Source: Brugia malayi (taxonomy: Eukaryota; Nematoda; Chromadorea; Rhabditida; Onchocercidae). From it: DNA of 64,000 bases. Location: NCBI RefSeq assembly GCF_000002995.4, contig NW_025062479.1, positions 4,211,221 to 4,275,220 on the forward strand, written 5' to 3'. Shown here one piece after another: positions 1 through 11,683 of this stretch (within the stretch, counting starts at the first letter, position 1; every line of letters starts with the position of its first letter). The notes under the pieces are model-generated. The model saw only the letters and a program-made list of their open reading frames with translations, was not told the origin of the DNA and ran no database searches. The position numbers and the translations under genes were made by a program.

Positions 1-535
1 GATCAATTTCAAAAGGGACGGAAAGAGCTGACAAGTAGTTGAACTGTTTGACGACCTAAAAAGGGAAATTAGGAGTGTCTTTGATTTTGTTACAGGGAAG
101 AAGGGAGATAACGGTGCATAAGAGGGAGAAGGAACGGATGAAAGGTGTGGTAGGAGGGTAGGGAGATGGCTAGTAAGATGCATCCATTCATCGTCGACCT
201 TGCTTGCGCATGAATTTGGCCGATCGAGATGAGAAAGGTCCCCCCCGCTCCGTTTCCATCTAACCATTTGGTATGCTGAGCTGCTCTCCGGTGTCTACAG
301 GTGCCGACTGGGCATGAGAATTTAACAACGACCCCTCCCTTTCCAATCAGCGACCATTATCTGTATCTGACAATTTTCGAGCCACTCAACCTCTATCCAC
401 TCCGATCGTCATCACAGATATATCACACAAATAACACAACTATTATTTATCCGTAACTGCTGCTACTATTACTGCAACTGCTATTGTGTATTCCTGTCAT
501 TACCACTAGCACATGTACTAATATTGGTGAAACAT
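1..535. other. 5' flank of the first LRR gene
   Basis: No coding exon was recognised here. The first 250 bases are purine-rich and less AT-rich than the rest of the window, and the stretch ends with CAA/CTG-rich sequence just before the first long open frame. It probably holds the promoter and 5' UTR of the LRR gene, but no specific element can be named. Confidence 0.4.
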
Positions 536-3500
536 ATGTCTCTTCCTTACCCGAATTCTCAAATTACTCCTCGATATTCTATTTCGGAAGAACAACTTAT
601 CTCACAACCCACCAAAGTCACTTCGACACCGAAATTAACATGCAGTAATGTTACAGCTTTACACCCGTGTAGACAGCGTGTAGAAACATGGCCGTTTGTA
701 ACGTGCGCCAACACCTATTCCGATAATCACGAAGAAGGAAGCGGGACTTGTAACTACAGCATAGAGGAAAAAGGCATGGGAATAAATAGTAGTAGATATA
801 ATGCAGCAATGGAAATGTGCTACGACAACGAAATTGATGACGTTCGTGGTATTTGTGATGAAGACAACAGTAATAAAAGCTACCACAACGATGACAAAAG
901 TGTAGATAGCACGCAAGAATGGCGTAGAATCAGAATTTGTGAAAATGAACGACGACGACAACGACGAAAATTTACGGGATACAAGAAAAGACAATGGTTG
1001 GTGAAAAGTGATACAATTACTCAATTTATTGAAACTTTTGTCCTATTTGTTAGCATTATGCAAACTTCACTGGCTTGTCCTGAAATTATCAAATCGCTAT
1101 GTCGTTGTGATGATTCGCAGAACGGTATAATCCTGAAATGCTCACATACTGATGGATCCCAAGTTGTCTACATGTTGAAAGCTAATCAAATCAACTTGGG
1201 TTTGATTCAACAGTTAGAAATGCAAAATTGTGGGTTGAAACATATTCCTGCTGGATTTTTTTCCGGATTATTCATCAAGAAACTGGATTTGTCATACAAC
1301 AGTATTGTAGATATCGATGAAAACAGCTTCCTGGGAATGAACGATATTTTACAGGAACTTATATTACATCATAACAATTTAACACAGTTACCATCTAAAG
1401 CACTAACACCACTATCAGCACTTTTACGGCTCAACTTGTCCAACAATTCAATTGGTGACATTGAAGCGGAGCATGCCCTTCCACCATTATCAAAGGTTCA
1501 TCTTTAATTATTATACTTAATACAACATATTACCTCTCTTACAAATTCCAAAGAAGGAAGCAACGTGCTTATATCTGAACGATACAGATAACGTATTCTA
1601 CAGCTAAAATCCTGAAAGATAAGTACACCTTTAACATGCATAATTCTTTTTCACTTTATCTTAAGTTCTTACGATTTAAAGTTGAAAGTTCTCCTAACAG
1701 TTATTTAACTGAAACCAAATGTATTATGAAAAAAAATGACATTTTCTATACACGTTTAACTGGTTGATCGACCTACCATTGCTATGCTATTACAACTATA
1801 TCACTATTATCATCACAGCTATATGAGTTCCATCAATCGAGTTGAAGAATATAAGAAATGGACCAAATGGAGAGAATTACCGATCTGTCTCTATAAAAAC
1901 TTTAAGAAAATTGATCTAAGAGTCAAAATTTATATATTTCTTCCTTCAACACAAGAAAATTCATGTCAAAATAGTCACAATATATGAAATATATTGAATA
2001 TGTGAACTATACTGAAAAATATTTTTTTCAATATATGAAAGAAAAAAGGAAAAATAATTTGCAGCTATACGATATTAGCTTAGCGAACAATCGTATATGC
2101 CAGATACATAAGAGCGCATTTGATGGTGTTAAACATAGTATACAGACGATTAACCTTGGCAGGAATTGTTTGAAGAAAGTGCCAGCGTCAGGTAAACTTC
2201 TCGTGTTATAATTACTGTCTGGAATTAGCTTCAACTTGCGTCCTATGCATCACAGTCAAACTGGAAGTTATTAAACATGCTGATTCTTCAAATCTCTTTG
2301 TTCATTCAATTCATCAAATATTCGCCTGTTTGTTATTTTACCAAAGTTGCTAGAAATATGTGTTACTAAGTGGAATTTATTTATTTACTAAATTTAATAA
2401 TGAAAAGTTGGCTAAAATTTCCATCCAAATTTTGGACAACTACAGAAAAGTTCCCGTTTTTTATTTATAGCAGTTCGAGGATTCAAACAATTAATGGCAT
2501 TGCACTTGCACAACAACAACATCAGCGCACTGGAAGCACTGTCATTTATGAACTTACCATTAATTAATTTGCTGAATTTGGCATCAAATCAAATCACAAC
2601 CATTCATAATCGAGCATTCCTCAATGTACCCAACTTGCGATACCTCTACTTGACCCGAAATCGAATTACTAATGTCAGTTATTAGTTCCTTTACTTTTTC
2701 GCCTTTCATTTTCAGTTACCGTTTATAAATTTTGAATCACACACAGCAATTACAAAACACTATTTTTCCACCTTCCCTTCCTCTCTTCTCCTTAACACTC
2801 TTTAGAATGTATTTTTAATTAGTCTAGGCAGTAATGAATGAATTTTAAGTATCCGCAATATTATCTTTCACTGTTATCTAATATTAATTTTTTGGTTCAG
2901 CAAATATATCAAATGGAATAATTTGAAATTATTTTCGAAAACAAAAGATTGATTTAAATCTGGTTTCAGATCTCGCCACACCTTTTCGGTTCATTCGAAC
3001 AGCTCGAAATGCTTGACTTGACTGGAAACCACCTGGCTGAACTACAGGAAAATTCATTTTCAAATTTGAAAAATTTACGACAACTATACCTAGGTGAAAA
3101 TCATATCGAGAAAATAAGACCGGGTAGTTTCATAAATAGCTCAGTGGTTATCCTAATTTTGAATTCAAACCGTCTCGAGAAACTTCAAGAAGGAATGTTT
3201 GATGGATTAACTAAATTGCAACAATTGGCTCTTAAGGATAACCGGGTTTGTTTTCTACACTAAGACAAAAATTATATTAGTTATTCTTCATTAAAAAAAA
3301 TTATAATAGTTATTGGTCATTAGTTGCTTATAGGTGTTACATTATCACAACTCAAGTCAGAATTCCACTATGAAGTACACTGCTTCTCAGTCTTATTTGA
3401 TTTTAACCCACTGAGAAAAAAATCGAGGAAAAAGACAACATTTTGACATACATGTCAAAATAATTTACATATACCGGTAAATGTCCGATTTCAATCCATG

Positions 3501-5923
3501 TCAAGATCTTTTTTGATTTGTTTTCAAAAAAAAAAAAAAGAAAGAAAAAGATTCTGAACCCGTAATTACAAATTTCAAGGAACTGAAAACAAAAAACATG
3601 TTGAATTCCTTTCTACGATGACCAAACGAACAGTTGACGGTATTAAGTAATGCAGGTAATCCATGTGCCAAAAACCCAGTTTTCAAAATTTTCTTTTTTT
3701 ACATAATTACCTGATATCCAGAAAAAAAATTTTTTATACACTAAAATTGTCTTCAGAAAGGAGGGGATTTACAGTTTGTAAGAATGAACATCAGAATCCA
3801 AAAGGTTACAACAAGTTTCTGTATATCTTCATCGTTCAGAAATATCTTTCCAAATAATAATGAGGCTAATGAATAGCACATAGTCTAACAAAAAAAAAAA
3901 CCTGGTAAATAAGTATTTTCAGATCCACTCCATCGATCAAAATAGTTTTTATTCCAATCAAGGTTTGGCAATGCTTGACTTAAGTAATAATAAACTGGTA
4001 GATATACCACCTTCAACATTTCTGGCTCAAATTAATCTATTTCTTATCGATCTAAGCGGTAATAAATTGGAACGTACACCCTACGAAGCATTTAGAAGAC
4101 AAGTGAAAGTAGTACTTTTACAAGGTTAGTACTTACAGTTGCTGGATTTAGTAGACAGTTTACATACTTTTAATTAAGTTGAAACTATTTGATAAGAATT
4201 CACTGCAAAATGGTATATACTCTTTTGATAAAAAGTAAAATGAGGTCAATAAAATTTAATTGTAGAAAATCCTTTGGTTTGTTCGGAAGGAGTGCATATG
4301 CTACAGCAAGGTGTAGGAATCTACATAGCAAGCAGTGAAGACGTCATCTGTGGACTACATAAGAATCCTAACCCAAATAGCGTTGGCATAACTGATGCTA
4401 CATATACGCCACCGACTTCCACCTATTTTATAATGAATAATGGAAAAGATGGCAATTTTAAACATGAAGAGCTTTTGCTAACTAAATCTCCACCAATCAT
4501 TCGTCCACTATCCAGCATCGATAATGAAGTTCGTCTTATTTCAATTATTTCAGACTTTTCAAAATTCGTTGAAACTTTGAACATACACAGAAGAAAAAGT
4601 GTTTATGGAACGATTTTCCTTAAATTTATTTGTAAAAGTCAAAATACACTTTATAATTTAAGGCAAACAAACCAGAAACTAGTGTTCGCGAACAAGAAAA
4701 GACCCGTACAAATGAAGTGATTCCAGTAAGACCTGTTAATGCATCTGTAAACATACAACCCAATTTACCTCTACAGTCATCAGAAATGTTCAGCACTGAG
4801 CAACTGATGAATGCTGTGGAAAGTCGAGTAATCACAATTCCTAAATCTCGGAAATCCGGCACGGGAAGATATGAAGAAAAAGTGTCGAATTACAAGGAAA
4901 TGCGTACCGGAGGCAGAAGTTATCAACATCCGTTTGATGCCACTGACACAATACATCCTTTTCCGGTACCTTTCTTGAAACGCCCCACAAAACTGTCAGA
5001 AGCATATGCAGCTGTACCCGGAATAACAATAATTACGGACCTAACATCTGCAAATAACATGACATCCAACGAACAAACACTACCACCCAGTATCGTTATT
5101 GCCAATCACGTACAGAAAATTGACCACACTACTCCAGCACAAAAGATTGACAGAGATCACACTGGGAAAAATTCTATGGAAAATATGAGGGGAGCGCAGG
5201 AAAGTGGAGAGATTTTGTTTGATCTAGATAATACAGAAAGGTAAGTATTTTACACCGCAACCACTGAAGCTACACATAGCTTAATATCTGAAATATAATC
5301 ATAGAATAAAGTTGTTAAGTTAGACTCGAAATTCAACTTTTTAATTCACTTATCTTAATGATTTTTAAGATTCATAGAAAAATGTTAACTATATGCTAAC
5401 AGCAACCATCTACTGAAATGTATTCAGACCTGTGAAATTAAAGCCCAAGTTGATTGATAAGTTCTCATTCAGCAAATACTGCATCTTTTTTTCTTATCAG
5501 GTTGGAACGTGTAACAGCTCCATCAGTGATTATACTGATTTGTTTAAGTACCGTAGCCATTGTTATGGCTGCCGTGCTTATTGGTTTATGTATTGCGAAA
5601 CATCGTCGACTGCAAACTTGCCATGACTCGATGACAACTGATAGCGCTGCACGTACTAATGCTTATGTTGCTGCTCAGCTCGATATGATCTACGGAACAA
5701 TAAGACGGAATCGGTAGAATTCCAGCATTTCGAAGTTTATTTCTTCCGTAAATCACATTAAATTTTCTACAAACTAATAAGTACTGTTTCCAGCGGATTC
5801 AACCCACAACTAAGCGTAACATTTACGAATTTCAGAAATGCACCGATACTAAATCGATTTGACGATGGACAACCATGGATTTATGCTCCTGCTTCGTACG
5901 GAACTGCCGGTTACTACAAATAG
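536..5923 (+). CDS. extracellular LRR single-pass transmembrane protein (egg-6/let-4-like)
   Basis: Nine exons join in phase: 536-1495, 2065-2191, 2474-2673, 2970-3245, 3923-4124, 4266-4528, 4663-5240, 5501-5713, 5836-5923, giving about 968 residues. A hydrophobic stretch near residues 165-185 is followed by a Cys-rich cap (CPEIIKSLCRC), then about fifteen LRRs of the type LxxLxLxxNxI, and a C-terminal cap beginning NPLVC. A Ser/Thr/Pro-rich stalk leads to one membrane helix (VIILICLSTVAIVMAAVLIG), and a short cytoplasmic tail ends GYYK. This is the plan of the nematode eLRRon proteins (EGG-6, LET-4) that organise apical extracellular matrix; that role is inferred. The first ATG is uncertain because about 165 hydrophilic residues precede the hydrophobic stretch. 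The 4528/4663 join is the least certain splice. Confidence 0.8.
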
Positions 5924-8074
5924 AAGTTTGAGAGCCTAATCCAGGATTAATCATTTAGATCAGAAGTACTTAAATCCGGTGCTCAAATCGTCCCTTTTTT
6001 CTGTCAACATTCCATGTATTTTTTTTTTTTTTTTTTGTATCCGCATTATTAACCAGCATTCTACTCATGCTTTCCCCAAGTTAAAAATTTTTACGAAAAA
6101 TCTTATGATCGAATCCGTTTTTGTAACTTTTCGGTTCGAGATTTTTGTTTCGTTTGTTTACTCTTCGTCTTTTATTCAATTCCAAAAAAACACTTCACCT
6201 AAACTGCTGACGTATTATTAATTTTAATTTGTTACTTCAAGTCAAAGCATATGAAGAAAAAAGATCTAACAGATGGAAGAAACATGAAGTTCCCTTCTAT
6301 CAGTTTTGCAGATTCTCATTCAGATAAAAAAAAAAAAAAAATTCTCAGAACTGTCAGTAAAGGAATTATCCCCATTTCATGTTCTTATTCAGAAATAAAG
6401 AAATGCCATTTTGAAAAATTATTACCTCATTCAATAGTAAAAGAAAATTATGAACAAGATGAAAGAAGTTAATAATAAGGATAAAATAAACTACAGAAAA
6501 TAAGTTGGGAATTATTTTTTTAGTAAACTTTTTATTATTTTTATTACTTCTGCACCTCAGTGCTTCAAAAAATTATCTGTAATTTAATCTAAAGCAAAAA
6601 ATTTTATGGTAACTGCAACACGGAAGAAGCGATGGGAACAAGAAATTTTAACGAAATAAAAATCATCTCCAGGTAATCGTCCTTTCTTTCAATCTTAGCT
6701 CTGAAGCACCAAGTGCAAGAAATTACCCAAATTGATAATCAAAAATAGTGGAAAAGGTTTACGGTACTGCTAATTAGGAAATAGCTTCTAGAAATCACAA
6801 AATACATATGCTATAAAAGGTGCGAGGTAAACGTCGATGTGGTGGAAAGACGACAGTCAAGAATCCATTACTAAGCGTATGACACTACTTCATGATTGTG
6901 AAATTCGACCACTCATCCCGATAGAAGAGATATGGGAATGACAGTGTCAAAATATTCGAACAAGAGTGTAACGAGTGATTTATAAACACTAACCCTTCAG
7001 GATATGCTGAGACAATTTCCATTATGTAAATTTATTCTTTGACTTTAAAGATGTATAATATTATTTTAAAAATGAATTGAGCTGATTTCCATTGGATTTC
7101 ACCTTAGCCTCACCTATTTTTAAAATTCAGAGTTCTGAAACTGAATCCTCAATCAGGCTAATAAAACTTGAATCGATAAGACCCAATTACACATAGATAT
7201 AACATAATACAACAAATCCTTCATGTCTTTTTTGAAGCATTTGTGTTACTAATACACTTCGCCCAAAAAATGCTGTGTTATCAGACGGATAATTACTCTC
7301 TGAGTTTACTGTTAAATAAAGTTTTAAATTGCAGTGAACTACGAATTCTCTTTCTGAGATTTGGAATGTTATATAGTCAAGAACTAACAAATAAAAGTAA
7401 TATAGGAATATTTAAGGAATGTGAGCCAAAATTGATATCAATCATGTGAGATTCTTATGAAAAAAAAAGCCCACTTACTATAATACGATAAAAACTGTGT
7501 CACTCATCACCGATTAACACGATGCACATACAATTTAAAAGGTTGTTTTCCAGTTGAACTACGTATCGTGTGTATAAAGAAGTACTATTGTACAAAATTT
7601 TGTTTCACAAAATAGCACGGACAGATGAATCTGCGGCAAGAACAAGCAACCATGAGTACTGGCCTTGACCTAACAACATGGCTGATGATGTAGAAGTATT
7701 TGAATGTATTGCACAAAAGTTCTAGAAATATGTGAAGCGAAAAGGGCGGCGACCTTCCTGGTACCTGTTATTTCTTCTGCATACTCCCGCCCCACATCGT
7801 CCCTTCATCACCACATCCTCAGTCATCTTACCGCTCATTGTCAGATGTAAATCGTTCTCATCTCAGGCAGAGTCTACTCGTCTACTAATAAACATCTTTT
7901 GAGGAAAACGTGGATGAAAACCCAAGTTCCATTAAATTAATCCACATACTGTACTGGATTCTAATTTCCACGTCCTTTCACACAGATTCCTCACATCCTT
8001 AGGATAATCTTCACCTAACAAGCACTTAACCACCAAGATAATTTATTTTAATTTCTGATTTGAACTCTGAAAAA
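5924..8074. other. intergenic region between tandem LRR genes
   Basis: About 2.1 kb without a convincing exon. Positions 5924-6500 are probably the 3' UTR and downstream flank of the first gene, with T- and A-runs and an AATAAA-like motif near 6480. The rest is AT-rich, apart from a more GC-rich patch at 7740-7870 that may be part of the promoter of the next gene. The short open frames here have no family resemblance. Confidence 0.4.
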
Positions 8075-11000
8075 ATGATGCATTACCGAATAATTCTATT
8101 TTTCTGTGTATTTGTCAGCTCTGCACTAGCATTTTGTCCAACGTTTCTGAAAAATCAGACAACTTGTTCTTGCTTTGCTTATATTGATGGTGTCGTAATT
8201 CGATGTAGTGGCCAAAATGGACCAGCTATAGTGGAACAACTCAAGAAAACACCAACTGAAATACGCGAACTAGCACTTGAAAAAGCTAACATTGTCGAGG
8301 TGAGATTTTAAAAAATCAACCTTTTCGAAATAAAAGAAAATGGAATTTTAAAGTCATAAGTTTGTTTGGAGACTAGAAATAATTTAAGATTATGCGATTT
8401 TGTGAACTACTCAGCCGTCAATTTCGAATTTGATCACTTTTTTCTTACTAAAATTCAAATTGTGCAACATAGATCGGACGAAATGCGTTCAGGAATTTGC
8501 GGATCAAAAAGTTGATTCTCGACAATAATCGTATCCGTGCGCTGCACCCGCAAGCATTCCGTGGTCTGGAATCTGTCATGCTTGAGCTTTCAATTTCTAA
8601 AAATAAGCTTACTGCTATTCCAACCGATTCACTTGTCGGAATGCGCGCTCTACGTGTACTTAGTCTACGCTGCAACAATATTGGGGACATCGAAGCACCT
8701 GCTTTCCAGAATACGTCCAGCATGATCGACTTAAATCTTGAATGTAATCAGGTGAAATTTATGAAATTTAAGTCATTTCTTTTTAAATGAACCTTATAAA
8801 GCTGAAGACACTCAAAACAGGATCTCAGAATTTTTTTTTTTTTTTTTTTGAATTAAGCAAATAGATTAATAAACAAGGAGCACAACTTTCTAAAAGAAAT
8901 TCACTCAGATCTGCAATATCGAAGGATCGGTATTCAATGACGTGAAAGACACTCTGCAAAACCTAATCCTTGATAATAACTGCTTGTCAGCGGTACCTTC
9001 CGAAGCGCTTCGAGGTCTGGATAACCTTATCGGCTTACACATGAAATACAATGAGGTAAGCGACTAAAAGATAATACTAACTCTTCCCAAAGATTTTTTC
9101 CAGTTATCTCCAGAAATGTTCAAAGACTTTAACTGATTTTAGGCTTTAGATAAAGTAATGCTGTGGTGCAACTGAGATACTAAATAGTTGAATATTACGA
9201 AGTGCTTCTTTGGTATTTAAAACTTTACATTCAGATTAAACAACTGAACAACATGCAGTTAACTAATCTAAGTAGTCTAACAATTCTCTCACTCACCGGA
9301 AATAAAATTTCTACAATTGAAAGTGATTTTATGCCACAAGCCGAGAATCTTCGCTATCTTTATCTGGGTAATAACAATTTAGAAACCATCGAACAGGGAG
9401 TAATGCATCAGTTCAAACAAGTCCAGGTGAAACCTTAATTTCTGCAAAATTTAACTCAAAAAACACTCCAGTTCTAAAACTTCAAAAAAATTGGTACTTG
9501 CTACAACAAGAACTTATTGTTTCCTATGCGAAAAAGCTACAAAAATACTGGCTGTGAAAAAGCAAAAACCCTAGACAAATTAAAATGTTAAAGTCAAGTT
9601 GTTTGCTGATTGTCCACTAATTCCTGCCTCAGGTCATCGATATGAGCTATAATTATTTCACTAAGATAACGGGAGACATGTTCTCTGGTCTCGAACATTT
9701 ACAACATCTCAATCTTGAAGGAAATCAAATAAAGGTAACTAATGAAATCACATTTTCTTAATAGAAGCAAAAAATATTAACCGGACCTCTTAGATACAGA
9801 AATTTGGAGTTAGTGTTGTAAGACTTCATTATCTTAATTTGATATCAAGAAGGTAGAAAAAATACTCCAGGATATAGCACCAGGAGCATTTGCAACAACA
9901 CCATTACTTCTACTGTGGTTAAGAAACAACTGTTTGGGATCTATATCACCAAACCTGTTTCAAGGTACACCTTTTCTGCGACAAGTATCCCTTGCTAACA
10001 ACAACATCAGGACAATCGAGGTAATATACACAATTTTAGTATCATTTAGATTATTTTTTATAGCTTATTAATCATCTCGTTTTTATAGCTATAATCTTTA
10101 CAATGCCGAGAACTACATTTTTAAAACCTGCTGAAATAGGATCAATTATGTTGCAGCCTTTAAGCTTCGCACACTTAGCTAATTTGCATACCTTGGATTT
10201 GTCGCACAATAAAATACACATTATCGAACCAAGTGCTATTATTGGTTCTGATTATCTGATGGTTCGACTACAAGGTTTGTTTCATCAACAGTCTTAAAGA
10301 GGCGTAAAAATAACGGATTAATAACTGGTTAGAAAACCAATCACTGGACCGAAAAATCTATAGTTTATTTCATGCCAAAGATACTGTATCAGTCGGCAAG
10401 TATATTCCAAAGGTTAAAAGGTGAAGATTTAAACAATAAATGATACGTAAACTCAACATTCTCGTTCTTAATTTTATCCAGAAAATCCGATGGTTTGTCT
10501 GCAAGACGGCTTTCACGTTATGAATGGAAAGGAGGCAATAAATCTTACAACGGAGCCCAATTTAATCTGTCAAACAAATTACACGAATAATCTGGAGGAT
10601 ATATGCCCCAAAAACAGCAATGTGCCACAACCACCATCATGCTGCTTAAAATCGACATCAAGTATTTTTTTTAATTAACAAAGTTATAAAATATATCACT
10701 TGTCCCATAATCGAAGTGTTTCTGAGAAACATGAATCTTCCTATCAAAAAGTTTCTGAAACATCCAGAAAATTTTCGACCGTTTCAGAAGCTGATAAAAC
10801 ATTTTCAACGTTACCTTTGGAAATAAGAACAACTCCAATATCAGCAACTGCATCAACTCACGAAACTCCAAATATTCACCTGAATAATGTTCACAGCAAG
10901 AAATTCAACACTGAAAGGTTTTTGCGTCTTTCACAACGACCTTCCGGATATCGAACATCACCTTTTCTACGATATCGTTTACCAACACATTCAAAACTTT

Positions 11001-11373
11001 CAGACACTTCTATACTTGGTAAAAGTTCCAATAGCAAAGCGATCCAAGTGAGTGTTATAATTAATAAATCTAAGAAAAATCACTAACAGAATGAATACTA
11101 AATTATTAGAGTCAAGAATTTGGAAGAAAGTTGAGTAAAATTAATTTTAAAGCAAACATGAAGCAACAAAAATTATGCAATTCTTCGAATAGAAATTATA
11201 AGTATCTTGATTAGGCTGAACGATTTCCGCGATTAGACAAACATTTGGAGAAAATTCGAGGTCAATTACCACCTTACATACGTATCGAATCGAAGGATAA
11301 AGAGGAATTCGTGGAATTTGTGTCAGACAGTCATGTTAATTCAGTCCAAACACAGGATAGTAAACAACAGTAA
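8075..11373 (+). CDS. secreted leucine-rich repeat protein, tandem paralogue of the upstream gene
   Basis: Ten exons: 8075-8299, 8473-8751, 8909-9055, 9235-9426, 9633-9734, 9871-10020, 10157-10274, 10482-10661, about 10752-11047, 11215-11373, giving roughly 615 residues. A clear signal peptide (ILFFCVFVSSALA) is followed by a Cys cap (CPTFLKNQTTCSC), about twelve LRRs, a C-terminal cap starting NPMVC, and a Ser/Thr-rich tail. No membrane helix is visible, so it looks secreted, as C. elegans SYM-1 is. Most introns fall in phase 0 at the same point of successive repeats (xxNxI), as expected for repeat-exon duplication. An AATAAA lies about 65 bases after the stop. The exon boundary near 10752 is a phase-based guess. 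Confidence 0.8.
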
Positions 11374-11683
11374 TTTCCGGATTTCCTATGCTACAACTAT
11401 AAAAGCTCAAGAAACGGAACGAATCAAAAAGGTGCTAATAAATTTGTCATCATAGACCAAACCCATAAATTTATTCATTTTTGTACTTCAAGTTGCCATT
11501 ATACTTCAAAAGTAATAAAACACTGTAATCCGTGTAATCAAAAATGGAACCTTAATAAGAAAAACTGTGCTGAAATTTAAATAAGGCATTAAAGATAATC
11601 ATGATTAAAGAAAACTGCATACACGCTATACACACTTTACAAAAAAATCCTATAAAAGTTCAGTTGGGAGAAAAAAAAAAAAA
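11374..11683. other. convergent 3' ends
   Basis: Only about 310 bases separate the plus-strand LRR stop from the minus-strand BLTP3 stop. The gap holds AATAAA motifs for the plus gene (near 11437 and 11513) and a short A-run. Nothing else was seen. It leaves no room for more BLTP3 coding sequence on this side. Confidence 0.6.
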
